A stretch of 64,000 nt of DNA from Bin80 sp965203305 (GTDB taxonomy: Bacteria; Bacteroidota; Rhodothermia; Rhodothermales; Bin80), in assembly GCA_965203305.1 (NCBI GenBank), contig OZ241874.1:186001-250000 (forward strand), written 5' to 3'. This document shows, piece after piece, positions 54,601 through 63,390 of this stretch; position 1 is the first letter of the stretch; every line of letters starts with the position of its first letter. Both the position numbers and the translations under genes were made by a program. The notes under the pieces were generated by a model. That model worked only from the letters and a program-made list of their open reading frames with translations, did no database searches and was not told the DNA's origin.

Positions 54601-56966
54601 AGACTCCGAATGACCAACTCGCCAACAATGCAAGTGGCCATCTGTTTTTCAATTGGGTGGCCACAGGCCGTGGTACGGATACTGGTACGACAACGGTGCT
54701 GGACAGTCTGGCGATGACAGGGGAAGGATATGTGGGATTCCATGGGAAAAAGTTGGAGATCAAGAAGGCGGTTCATGTGCGATCTGGCCAGATCTGGCTG
54801 GATGGGGGAGATTTTGAATTCAAGGATGATCTGAAGCTCAGCGGGACGGGCAAACTGGATGTTCGCTGGAGTACGACGCTCAAGCGGAATATTCGCATTC
54901 ACGGGGACCTTCATCTGACCAATGACACGGGAATGGAAGATCGAAATAAATTTCCGGGTCCAAGCTGGGGGAATCTGACGACGATGACGGTGATGGGAGA
55001 CCTGACTGTCGGACCCAACATTCGTTATATCTCATCAACACAGGCAAATCTGATCGTGCATGGAGATGTTCAGTATGATAAAATAGCCTGGACTATTCCG
55101 ATACTGGAATTTCAAGGGAAAGAGGTGCAGACGGTGACCATGTCAGCAAATCCGAAGTCCGTTCTGGGCAATATCATCGTGGACAATCCGAAAGGGATCC
55201 TGCTTGGGAGCGATGTAAGGCAACACAGTGGGGCAACCCTGACACTTCGTCGGGGGAAGATTCGCAGTATGCCTGCGGACAGCATGTACAAGTGGGTCCT
55301 GCAGAATGCGCAGGTGGAAGAGGAGCTCCGCGGTCGGCTGTCGGCGCAGGAAGGGAATGCATGTGGATCGGACAGCAAGCAGAAGTGCAAGGCGAGTATT
55401 CTCCGCGGCTCCGGGCAGTCGTATGCTGTCGCCACTCCGATAGTACGTCACCTGTTGCAGGGAAATGCAGGGACAGGGGCCGAGAGTGGCGGGTATCTGT
55501 TCCCGGTGGGGAGAGAGGAAGGAAATCAGTCGTACTATCGTCCGATGATCCTGCAACTGCCCTCGGATCTGAATGACAAGACTGTCGCGACCATATCGCC
55601 AATCCTGGTTCCAGACGGGGAGATACCGGCATGGCCGGCGGAGAACATTGTGATTCCGACGACGGGAGGCAGTCTGACCCTGGATGTGCATGCCGATATC
55701 TTCTGGAAGATTCAGTTGACGGACAAGGATGATCCGGAGGTGAAGAAAGAGCTGCCAACAAATGCGAACATTCGGATGGTCGCTGACGGGATCCAGAATG
55801 TAGCAGATGTCAAGGGGCTGCGGATCGTGCAGTGGGATTGCGAATGGAAGAACCCGAAGCTGGCGGGACGACTCCCGGCGCAGACCGGGGCAAGTTCGTT
55901 TGCGGTGAACGGGTATATCAACGGGGTGCTGAACCTGACGCAGGAAGGAATCGGTCTGGGGAGTTGTGCCATCCTGGGGGTTGCGGCCAACGGGGTAGAG
56001 AATCCGATTGATCTGGCAGATCTGAGCGGGGGACGGGCGATGGTCCAGTTCATTCACAATCTGCCGGGATCAGGAGTGGTGGATCTGCATCTGGGGGAGA
56101 CACGGATTGGCAACGGGCTTTCGTTTCGAAGGGCAACCGCGTATCGTCCGGTGGGCACAGGAAACCTCACGTTGACGATCCAGCCCGTGGGAGCCCCCGA
56201 GGAGCAGGGAGTCACCTACATATTATCCCTGGCGAATGACAAGAGCTATGGATTGATTGTGCACGGGAATCCGGCGGATCCGAGGTTGAAAGTGCTGGAG
56301 ATGCGGACGGTTTCGTCGGTCTCGAACAAGGCAGATGTGATTCTGGTGCACGGGTCGCCGGATCTGGGGGCTGCCAGCGTGCAGGTCATGGATCCAATGG
56401 ATCCCACGGCAGTTGTGATGGCCCTGACGAATCGCCTGATGCTGGACGAGGCGACCCGGCGATATGTCTCGCTGGATCCGTCCGTACAGGTCATGCAGGT
56501 GAGATCCACAGACGAGGAGGTAGAGGCAGTATATGAGCTGGACCTGCACGGATATGCAGACCATACCCTGGTGTTGAACCTGTCAGGAACGAGGCAGGAT
56601 CTGACGATTTTGGGAGTGGACAGGGACGGGAAGATCGTCCCTGTACAGATGGTGACGGGGACAGAGGAGGAAGGAACCGAGCTTCCGAAGGAGTTTGTCT
56701 TGCATGGCAACTACCCGAATCCGTTCAATCCGAGCACAAGAATCCAGTTTGATCTGCCAGAGCATGCACAGGTGCAGATCCAGATTGTAGACCTGCTGGG
56801 ACGGGAGGTGATGGTGCTGCCGGCACAGGAGATGGAGGCAGGGGCGAACCGGAGCATCGAACTGCATGCGAGCAGTCTGGCAAGCGGGACGTACCTGTAC
56901 CGGCTGGTGGTGACGGGAGCGGAAAGCTGGCATGTACAAACCGGACGCATGATGCTGGTGAAGTAG
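51684..56966 (+). CDS. Giant surface protein 2; out of frame from the conserved start, in frame from a second ATG
   Basis: The 1760-residue frame begins at ATG 51684 (MCKKNGGGAAGLVLLILL). The start equivalent to gene 1, ATG 51677 (MKHVQKKWGGG), is out of frame with the 10 G present and reads to a stop near 51808; 9 or 12 G would connect it. Both versions give a plausible signal peptide ending SSAFAQ. The mature protein has NDPCTLSRAW, the long beta-repeat stalk, two DUF4397-like domains (VQFIHNLPGSG and VILVHGSPDLGAA) and the sorting domain YPNPFNPSTRIQF. The N-terminal 150 residues differ most from genes 1 and 3. It should be an alternative surface protein to genes 1 and 3. Confidence 0.85.
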   Translation: MCKKNGGGAAGLVLLILLFTVSSAFAQEARYVDLVNGADTDDCNFNDPCTLSRAWAQQTNGDQFFIRVRRTGGTVEVPAPATSLSKEINFAPYLEGDVNAVEGTLEFTGNLKIASTGQFILHSKAKAQFEDITLESGSRSKAVFRELGDEAQISITGTLTIPDGETAVFEGGLVVSRSFTLKGGTKAGKASRLQIGDRGDGDESLTVQSGATLRIDGVDLMVHVRQEFTVDGVIEDVTKGASHPILIAFLNTAGDPNPPGSRKPVISTFLRSDLYLPLSNGFDQNDCKRIRGKGTISAGIFAIAMGNVCVELKRVGPITVSGSLANDVFTGHKVTTDLIFREDVIVDGDVAQWNDSRIVFEKTATIRGDVILRDGGTPYTNTDDYGEANTAADSGIRHGWKVSDNKYTCEYSNAVRRDSATRDGGVNTVHIPGIHFAGEATIEGDLNVYSITLAETTEGATADATQCAPRVLFMAPLAKTDGDKEVSLSSSVGGDLVVEDIKNFGDKGRVYLDTDSLKTGADVRKTAHNLRIGGDLAAGGKTIGMGYPSMSSVDGMCMENNTRLSFGNHLMLTDAAESVVIGDATSGLTLDALVTYGDLRVEPGKGSLTVTTLHVGPDAELMSTKDVKVTESLILQGELSGELEESSTIKTLTYGSRNTDLVKKAALVDMLEALSISVGNGELRLDEMVKTKNLGLCSGTLSLVDVESTTDSTLHVTEQITVQNGMLGKDTNDPGSISTDKAGDANMNDRYILKYITPGPRTAMDALEWFDPRDVIVDHAKAEITATGDHSLAGKLTISNGKLTVDGDLTVGTSTLHRTASSTNAQDALAQVNKYSVLLTAGELHTRGQDVTVHGKVTVSGKSKLMTGGGDLQVLGRVSGGNYVGKTAQVTVEKDAMMDLGAGTLMLGPADTAKRDGLADNTTMPTVDLMLTGKLLADTLYIPKGSKRTHIASGMLSKAHTHTFGVVRFDGGKTPNDQLANNASGHLFFNWVATGRGTDTGTTTVLDSLAMTGEGYVGFHGKKLEIKKAVHVRSGQIWLDGGDFEFKDDLKLSGTGKLDVRWSTTLKRNIRIHGDLHLTNDTGMEDRNKFPGPSWGNLTTMTVMGDLTVGPNIRYISSTQANLIVHGDVQYDKIAWTIPILEFQGKEVQTVTMSANPKSVLGNIIVDNPKGILLGSDVRQHSGATLTLRRGKIRSMPADSMYKWVLQNAQVEEELRGRLSAQEGNACGSDSKQKCKASILRGSGQSYAVATPIVRHLLQGNAGTGAESGGYLFPVGREEGNQSYYRPMILQLPSDLNDKTVATISPILVPDGEIPAWPAENIVIPTTGGSLTLDVHADIFWKIQLTDKDDPEVKKELPTNANIRMVADGIQNVADVKGLRIVQWDCEWKNPKLAGRLPAQTGASSFAVNGYINGVLNLTQEGIGLGSCAILGVAANGVENPIDLADLSGGRAMVQFIHNLPGSGVVDLHLGETRIGNGLSFRRATAYRPVGTGNLTLTIQPVGAPEEQGVTYILSLANDKSYGLIVHGNPADPRLKVLEMRTVSSVSNKADVILVHGSPDLGAASVQVMDPMDPTAVVMALTNRLMLDEATRRYVSLDPSVQVMQVRSTDEEVEAVYELDLHGYADHTLVLNLSGTRQDLTILGVDRDGKIVPVQMVTGTEEEGTELPKEFVLHGNYPNPFNPSTRIQFDLPEHAQVQIQIVDLLGREVMVLPAQEMEAGANRSIELHASSLASGTYLYRLVVTGAESWHVQTGRMMLVK
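51699..51708 (+). repeat. G10 tract (after A8 and T) in the signal-peptide coding region of gene 2
   Basis: Eight A (51690-51697), one T and ten G follow the two candidate ATGs (51677 and 51684), which differ in frame by one base. Nine or twelve G connect the first ATG, ten or thirteen the second, eleven neither. Confidence 0.92.
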
Positions 56967-56998
56967 AGTTCGGAAGAAACTGTTGGAGGTGAAACGGA

Positions 56999-57028
56999 GC
57001 ACCCCGGTACGACAGCGTATCGGGGTGC
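56999..57028 (+). terminator. Hairpin after surface gene 2
   Basis: The stem GCACCCCG/CGGGGTGC encloses the same GTACGACAGCGTAT loop as after gene 1. The outer pair change (CC/GG to AC/GT) keeps pairing. Confidence 0.75.
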
Positions 57029-57073
57029 TTCAGGTTGGGATTATCCAGCAAATCCCAAAGAAAAGAGAGGCAA

Positions 57074-57155
57074 TTCGTCATATTCGCTATAATTATGTGT
57101 ATATTCGTGTGACCTCAACAACTGCGGTCTGATTACCTGTGAACCTTAACTAATC
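57074..57155 (+). promoter_or_regulatory. Promoter-like block and hairpin before surface gene 3
   Basis: TTCGTCATATTCGCTATAAT and TGTGTATATT match gene 2; TATAAT resembles a -10 box. The hairpin GACCTC (57111-57116) with GCGGTC (57124-57129) has one mismatch. GATTACCTGTGAACC and CTTAACTAA follow. Confidence 0.55.
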
Positions 57156-57159
57156 TGGA

Positions 57160-60100
57160 GTGAGGCACCAATTGACCTATGAGACACCTGAAAAAAATGG
57201 GGGGGGGGCAGGATTCCTTTTTCTGTTTCTCCTGCTCACGACATCTGGTAGTGCGTTCGCACAACTGTACATAGATCCGGCCAATGGCAAGACGACAGGT
57301 GGATGCACTGATATCAATGAGCCGTGCACGCTGGATCATGCTTTTTCCTTGTCAGGCAACGGTAATGGAGATGTGTTCCTGATCCGGGTTCGCCGGGCAG
57401 GAGGTGGCGTTACGCTGGCAGCCCCCACCGTTGCCTTGGACAAGCAATTCCGATTCGGGGCCTATGTACAGGGGAATACCACTCCTGTGAAGGGAACGAT
57501 CCAATTCACGGGCACTTTTACGATTGCCGCGGCGGGTGAATTTCGACTGGATCCGAACGCAAGCGTGCAGTTTGAGGATGTCACATTGAGTGCAGGGGCC
57601 AGGACCATCCCGTTTTTCTGGGTTGCGGACAAGTCAGAGGAGCGGATCGCAATCACCGGTACCTTGACCATTCCCGATGGAGAGCGCGTTCGGCTTCCTG
57701 CACTGGTAGTTTCCAAGGGTTTTACCGTGAAGGGAGGGACGAATGCAGAAAAAAAGACGAGCGAGTTTCGAGTGGGAGGTCCACCCGGCACGGGAGGTGG
57801 CCCCGTAGAGATTCCATTGACTGTCCATCGCGGGGCTACCCTGCGTATAGACGGGGTAGATCTGGTGGTTCACCTCGAGAAGGAGATATTTGTGGAGGGG
57901 GTGATTGAAGATGTGACGAAAGGGGCCAAACACCCCCTCCGAATTGCGCTCCTGAACTCTACTACTGGCCCCGGCAACCGGGAAGTTGCCTCACTCGTTG
58001 GCAAGGATAATTACCAACCTCTCCGTCAAGGCTTTGACCATAATGATTGCCTGCGCATTCGAGGCACGGGAATGATTCCAGCCGGGATCTTCGCAATATC
58101 CATGGGCAATCTTTGTGTGGAGTTGAAGCGGGTGGGACTGATCACAGCCTCGGGAAGTCTTGCAAACGATATATTCGACAATACAGATGTGACGACAGAT
58201 CTCATTTTCCGGGAGGATGTCGTGGTGGACGGGGATGTGGTACAGTGGAATGATTCCCGGATTTTGTTTGCGAAGACGGCGACGATCCGGGGAGATGTGA
58301 TCTTGCGAGATGGCGGGACACCCTACACGAATACGGCAGACTATGGAGTGGCGAATACCGCTGCAGATTCCGGGGTTCGAGTTGGCTGGCGAGTGAGTAA
58401 CAGCAAATATACATGCGAATACTCGAATGCTGTAAGGAGAACCTATGCCCGTAGATTTGGAGCACTCTGGACGCAGTATATTCCGGGAGTCCACTTTGCG
58501 GATGCAGTGACGATTGCAGGGGATCTGAATGTGTACTCCAACACGCTCACCGAAACGACCACGGGTGCGACCAAAGACGCGACGCAGTGTGCTCCGCGGG
58601 TGCTGTTTATGGCTCCACTTGCGAAAACAAGTGGGGACAAGGAAATCGCACTGATCTCTTCGGTTGGAGGGAGTCTGGTAGTGGAGGATACGGTGAGTTT
58701 CGGAGGCAAGGGGAGAGTGTATCTGGATTCGGACAGTGCCTCGACACAGGATCCCACTACGAATGTCATCACGTTTTCCCACAGAACCTCCCACAGCCTT
58801 CGTGTGGGCGGTGATCTGGCTACCGGAGGGAAGACCATCGGGATGGAGTATCCGGCCACCTCCAGCGTGGACGGGATGTGTACGGTGAACGATATCAAGC
58901 TCAGCTTCGGGAATCACCTCATGCTCACGGATGCCGCCGAAAGCGTCGTGATCGGGGATGCGACCAGCGGGCTTACATTGGGTGCGCTGGTGACGCTCGG
59001 GGATCTGCGGGTGGAACCGGGCAAAGGTCCGCTGACGGTGACGACCCTGCATGTGGGTCCGGGTGCTGAACTGATGGCGAACAAAGATGTGAAGGTGACC
59101 GAATCGCTCATTCTTCAGGGGGAGTTGAGCGGGGAACTGGACGAGGCATCTACCATCAAGACCCTGACCTATGGCAGTCGGAATACGGATGTTGTGAAGA
59201 AGGCGGCCCTGGTCACGATGCTGGAGGCCCTGTCCATCTCTGTCGGGAATGGCGAGTTACGTCTGGACGAGGTGTACAAGACGAAGCATCTGGGGCTGTG
59301 CAGTGGCACGCTGTCGCTGGTGGATGTGGAGAGCACGACCGACTCCACGTTACATGTCACGGATCAGATTATGGTACAGAACGGGATGCTGGAAAGAGAT
59401 ACGAATAATCCCGGGAGCATTTCTACGGATAAGGCGAAGACTGTCAATGTCAATGATCGCTACCTTCTGAAATACATCACCCCGGGGAAGCGTACGGTGA
59501 CGGAGAAAGACTTGGAATGGTTCGACCTGCGGGATGTGATCGTGGATCACAAGGATGCGGAGATCACGGTGAACGATGATCGTTTGATCATCGGCAGCCT
59601 GACGATTTCGGAAGGGACGCTGATGGTGGACGGGGATCTGACGGTAGGGACCTCTACGCTGCATCGTACCGCAAACAGTAGCGATGATACCCAAGATGCA
59701 CTCAAGCAGGTGAAGAGGTACAGTATCATGGTTACGGCGGGCGAACTGCATACAAGGGAGAAGGATGTGGTGGTGTATGGTCAGGTGACGGTGAGTAACA
59801 AGAGCAAGCTCATGACCGGAGGTGGCGACCTGCATGTACTGGGTCGGGTGAGTGGTGGAGCGTATGTCAGTAAGACGGCCCAAGTGACAGTGGACAAGGA
59901 TGCTGTGATGGACCTGGGAGCAGGTACGCTGCATCTGGGTCCAGAAGATACGAAGAAGCGCAATGGTTTGACACTAAATGCGAGTCTCGATGTTTTCTTG
60001 TCCCTTTCCGGGACGCTGAAAGGAAATGTTCATGTGCCGAAAGGCAGCAAGTACACAGACATCAGTTCCGTCAGCCAGTTGGGAACGGTGACCTTTGACG

Positions 60101-62451
60101 GGACCCGGACCCCGAACGCGAGTGGACCCGCGGAAAATACCTACGGGACCCTGCGGTTCCTGCTTCCTTCGGAGACAAGTCAAACGCTGGTGATGGACAG
60201 TCTGTCGGCAATGCAGGGGCGTGTGATCACGAACGGGAAGAAGGTGACCATCAACGCAGATGTGTTGCTGGAGTCGGCGACGATCATTCCGTACACCCGT
60301 GACAGTCTTGTGTTTGGCGGCGATCTGACGCTTCGTGGCACGGGCGGGCTGAATACCGAATTCAACAGCAACAGTGCAAAACGGAATGTGGTGATCAAAG
60401 GGAACTTCACGCAGGAGCCGGGGAGAAGGGACAGTACAAACCTGACGCTTTCGGGGGTGAAGTTGCATCCGATGACGACAAAGACGGTGCTGGGCGATGT
60501 TCGGGTGTCTTCGGATGCGTATCGGTATGAGATGGAAACGACCACGAGTGCCATGCCAACGCTGGTGGTGCACGGAGATTTCCACTTCGCAAAGGACAGT
60601 TTGCGTCTGAATGCGAAGGTGGAGTTTCAGGGCAAAGAGGTGCAGGAGGTAATGATCGGGGACACGACGGCGTTGCACAGTATCGTGGTGGACAATCCGA
60701 AAGGACTTGCCCTCCAGAGCAACGTAACGCAACAAAGGGATGCCACCTTGACGCTTCGTCGGGGGAAGATCCGCAGTATGCCGATGGACAGCATATACAC
60801 ATGGACGGTACGGAATGTGCAGGGGGAACGGGAGCTTCGTGGTCGGCTGTCGGCGCAGGAAGGGGACAAGTGTGGTGCGGACAATGGCGAGCCGTGTCAG
60901 GGCACGATCTTGCGTGGCTCTAGCCAGTCGTATGTCGGGGTCCCGGTAGTTCGTCACCTGTTACAGGGGACAGCAGGGGCAGGGTTCGAGAGCGGGGGGT
61001 ATTTGTTCCCGGTGGGGACGGAAGAAGGCGAGGTGTCGCACTATCGTCCGTTGATCCTGCAACTGCCCTCGGACCTGAATGACACTACGGCGGTGACCGT
61101 GTCGCCGATCCTGGTGCCGGACGGGGTAATGCCGGCGTGGCCTGTGGAGAATCTTGTAGTTCCGGCGACGGGAGGCAGTCTGACGCTGGATGTACATGCG
61201 AATTTGTTCTGGAAGATTGATCTGGGAGCGGAAGAATTGCCGACAAACACAAACATTCGGCTTGTAGCGGAGGGGATTCGGAATGTGGCAAATGTCACAG
61301 GATTACGGATCGTGCAGTGGGATTGCATGTGGAAGAATCCGAAGTTGGCGGGAGGACTTCCCGCCCAGGCGGATGCGAGTTCGTTCGGTGTGAACGGCTA
61401 TCTCAACGGGGTGGTGAACCTGACGCAGGAGGGGGTTGGTCTGGGAAGCTGTGCGATTCTGGGGATTGCGGCGAGCGGGATTGAGAATCCGATTGACCAG
61501 GCAGATCTGAGCGCGGGACGGGCGAACCTTCAGTTCATCCACAACCTGCCGCTGACAACGCCGGTGGAGTTGCATCTGGGAAGGGTACGGATCAGCAACA
61601 ACCTGCGGTTCCGGGATGCAACCGCCTATCGTCCGGTGAGTACAGGCAGCCATGAACTGAAGATCCAGCCGGTGGGAGCTCCGGCAGAGCAGGCGATCAC
61701 CTACGCAGTATCTTTGACACCCAACGAGAATCTTGTGGTGATTGCACACGGGAGTCTGGCAGATCCGAAGCTGAAAGAGCTGGACATGCGGATGGTCTCG
61801 TCGATTTCGAACAAGGTAGATGTGCGGCTGGTGCACGGATCGGCAGATCTGGGAGCAGCACAGGTGCAGGTGATGGATTCGAACAATCCCATGATGCCAG
61901 TGATGACCCTGGCGGGGAACCTGATGCTGGATGAGGCCACCCGGAGATACTTCTCTCTGGATCCGTCGGTACAGGTCGTACAGGTGAGATCTGTGGAGCA
62001 GGAAGTGAAGGAGGTATATGAACTGGACTTGTACAAGTATGCCGGGCAGACGCTGGTGTGGAACCTGTCGGGGACGAAGCGGGATCTGACGATTTTGGGG
62101 GTGGACAGAAACGGGGGAATTGTCCCGGTACAGACGGTGACCGGAGTGGAAACCGAACCAGCGGAGATCCCGAAAGAGTTTGCCTTGCATGGAAACTATC
62201 CGAATCCGTTCAATCCGAGCACAAGAATCCAGTTTGACCTGCCGGAGCAGGCACAGGTATATGTACAGATCGTAGACCTGCTGGGACGGGAGGTGATGGT
62301 GCTGCCGGCACAGGAGATGGAGGCAGGGACGAACCGGAGCATCGAACTGAATGCAATCCGTTTGGCAAGCGGGACTTACCTGTATCGGCTGATTGCAGGC
62401 GGGGCGAAAGCCCGGCATGTAAAAACCGGACGCATGACGCTTGTGAAGTAG
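57160..62451 (+). CDS. Giant surface protein 3; out of frame from the conserved ATG (57179), open frame from a GTG
   Basis: The 1763-residue open frame can only begin at GTG 57160 as sequenced. The start equivalent to genes 1 and 2 is ATG 57179 (MRHLKKM), which with 10 G runs into a stop near 57275; 11 or 8 G would give a good signal peptide ending SGSAFAQ. I regard the ATG as the natural start and the gene as probably switched off in this sequence. The N-terminal part and the residues about 960-1110 resemble gene 1, the part between resembles gene 2, so it is a mosaic. Two DUF4397-like domains (LQFIHNLPLTT and VRLVHGSADLGAA) and the sorting domain YPNPFNPSTRIQF end the protein. Confidence 0.82.
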   Translation: MRHQLTYETPEKNGGGAGFLFLFLLLTTSGSAFAQLYIDPANGKTTGGCTDINEPCTLDHAFSLSGNGNGDVFLIRVRRAGGGVTLAAPTVALDKQFRFGAYVQGNTTPVKGTIQFTGTFTIAAAGEFRLDPNASVQFEDVTLSAGARTIPFFWVADKSEERIAITGTLTIPDGERVRLPALVVSKGFTVKGGTNAEKKTSEFRVGGPPGTGGGPVEIPLTVHRGATLRIDGVDLVVHLEKEIFVEGVIEDVTKGAKHPLRIALLNSTTGPGNREVASLVGKDNYQPLRQGFDHNDCLRIRGTGMIPAGIFAISMGNLCVELKRVGLITASGSLANDIFDNTDVTTDLIFREDVVVDGDVVQWNDSRILFAKTATIRGDVILRDGGTPYTNTADYGVANTAADSGVRVGWRVSNSKYTCEYSNAVRRTYARRFGALWTQYIPGVHFADAVTIAGDLNVYSNTLTETTTGATKDATQCAPRVLFMAPLAKTSGDKEIALISSVGGSLVVEDTVSFGGKGRVYLDSDSASTQDPTTNVITFSHRTSHSLRVGGDLATGGKTIGMEYPATSSVDGMCTVNDIKLSFGNHLMLTDAAESVVIGDATSGLTLGALVTLGDLRVEPGKGPLTVTTLHVGPGAELMANKDVKVTESLILQGELSGELDEASTIKTLTYGSRNTDVVKKAALVTMLEALSISVGNGELRLDEVYKTKHLGLCSGTLSLVDVESTTDSTLHVTDQIMVQNGMLERDTNNPGSISTDKAKTVNVNDRYLLKYITPGKRTVTEKDLEWFDLRDVIVDHKDAEITVNDDRLIIGSLTISEGTLMVDGDLTVGTSTLHRTANSSDDTQDALKQVKRYSIMVTAGELHTREKDVVVYGQVTVSNKSKLMTGGGDLHVLGRVSGGAYVSKTAQVTVDKDAVMDLGAGTLHLGPEDTKKRNGLTLNASLDVFLSLSGTLKGNVHVPKGSKYTDISSVSQLGTVTFDGTRTPNASGPAENTYGTLRFLLPSETSQTLVMDSLSAMQGRVITNGKKVTINADVLLESATIIPYTRDSLVFGGDLTLRGTGGLNTEFNSNSAKRNVVIKGNFTQEPGRRDSTNLTLSGVKLHPMTTKTVLGDVRVSSDAYRYEMETTTSAMPTLVVHGDFHFAKDSLRLNAKVEFQGKEVQEVMIGDTTALHSIVVDNPKGLALQSNVTQQRDATLTLRRGKIRSMPMDSIYTWTVRNVQGERELRGRLSAQEGDKCGADNGEPCQGTILRGSSQSYVGVPVVRHLLQGTAGAGFESGGYLFPVGTEEGEVSHYRPLILQLPSDLNDTTAVTVSPILVPDGVMPAWPVENLVVPATGGSLTLDVHANLFWKIDLGAEELPTNTNIRLVAEGIRNVANVTGLRIVQWDCMWKNPKLAGGLPAQADASSFGVNGYLNGVVNLTQEGVGLGSCAILGIAASGIENPIDQADLSAGRANLQFIHNLPLTTPVELHLGRVRISNNLRFRDATAYRPVSTGSHELKIQPVGAPAEQAITYAVSLTPNENLVVIAHGSLADPKLKELDMRMVSSISNKVDVRLVHGSADLGAAQVQVMDSNNPMMPVMTLAGNLMLDEATRRYFSLDPSVQVVQVRSVEQEVKEVYELDLYKYAGQTLVWNLSGTKRDLTILGVDRNGGIVPVQTVTGVETEPAEIPKEFALHGNYPNPFNPSTRIQFDLPEQAQVYVQIVDLLGREVMVLPAQEMEAGTNRSIELNAIRLASGTYLYRLIAGGAKARHVKTGRMTLVK
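57199..57208 (+). repeat. G10 tract (after A7 and T) in the signal-peptide coding region of gene 3
   Basis: Seven A, one T and ten G. From ATG 57179 the main frame is reached only with 8, 11 or 14 G. Confidence 0.92.
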
Positions 62452-62480
62452 TCATACAGAGCGGTTCAGAGTGAAACGAC

Positions 62481-62510
62481 GCACCCTGGTACGACAGCGT
62501 ATCGGGGTGC
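62481..62510 (+). terminator. Hairpin after surface gene 3
   Basis: The stem GCACCCTG/CGGGGTGC (one G-T pair) encloses the same GTACGACAGCGTAT loop. It also separates the plus-strand surface genes from the minus-strand transfer genes. The next 210 bp hold nothing I can identify. Confidence 0.72.
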
Positions 62511-62721
62511 TTCAGGTTTGGGGAGGCAGGCTCAGAAAGCGGCGATGATCCTTTGTCCTCAACAACCTGCTCCGCATGAAAGCACAGGGAACGGTTTCAA
62601 AACCGGCAAAGAACGGGCACCCGTGCACGGGAAACGGAATCACGATCCCCAGTGGTGGCAGTAGAACAGGATCATCCGACGGAACTGATCCACGATGCCG
62701 GACACAAGAGCTTGCGCAGGA

Positions 62722-63390
62722 TTACAGCGTACTAACCTGTGTTAGCGTGTAATCCATGATATAGATGCCAAGCGGGTTGGTGCTCATGGCCTCTTCCTCG
62801 TCTGGCGATTCCACACGAATCTGAAAATGCCCCTCGTGTGCCGATGTGTGCTCTTGTTGCCCGGTCCGAACCAGTTCACGCCAGGATACCCGGTACAGAA
62901 TCCCTTCCCCGGGGACTTTCAAAACGCTGGTGATTTCTGCCACATAACGGGTGTCTCCATGTGCAAGCATGCGTTCCAGGGTTTTTCGATCCCGGTCCAG
63001 ATCTGCGATCAGCGTGGTTGCTGCACGGCCGTTCACATGTGCACGAGCATCCTGCAAGCGTATATTCAAAAGTCTTGCATCGGTAGGAACCGTTCGCAGG
63101 TTATGCACAAATCTGCGCAGTGCCGCCGTAACTGCCTGTTCGGGAACATTACGGACGGAAAGTTTTCCTGCTGCCCGCATCTCGCCCAGTGCATCCAGCT
63201 CCACCACATACGGAATTACCTTGTGCTGTGAAGCCAGATGCACATACCCTGCAGCAAGTACGAGATTGATCAGCAGGGAAACGAATGCCACCGACTGCCA
63301 TGAATGTCTGCCTCGGGCAAGATCGCCGAAGAGTCGCTCAAAGGCATACCTCCCGTCCAGGTACGGATGTCCTTCCTTTGACATGGTCAC
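62722..63390 (-). CDS. trbF: VirB8/TrbF-family conjugation protein
   Basis: The 222-residue protein has a cytoplasmic start (DGRYAFERLFGDLARGRHSW), one membrane span (AFVSLLINLVLAAGYVHLA) and the periplasmic domain typical of TrbF. That domain has KVIPYVVELDALGE, AALRRFVHNLRTVPTD, and an ending with NPLGIYIMDYTLTQV. It helps assemble the type IV secretion channel at the inner membrane. The start is GTG 63390 (overlapping the trbL stop as GTGA) or the ATG 6 bases later. It is transcribed towards the surface genes. Confidence 0.88.
   Translation of the reverse strand: MTMSKEGHPYLDGRYAFERLFGDLARGRHSWQSVAFVSLLINLVLAAGYVHLASQHKVIPYVVELDALGEMRAAGKLSVRNVPEQAVTAALRRFVHNLRTVPTDARLLNIRLQDARAHVNGRAATTLIADLDRDRKTLERMLAHGDTRYVAEITSVLKVPGEGILYRVSWRELVRTGQQEHTSAHEGHFQIRVESPDEEEAMSTNPLGIYIMDYTLTQVSTL

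Noticed and set aside
46500..62400. Many long minus-strand frames opposite the giant genes (for example 58.0-59.1 kb and 61.3-62.4 kb)
   Set aside because: They are shadows of the GC-rich plus-strand genes, recur at the same places in all three paralogs and show no protein-family features or start signals.
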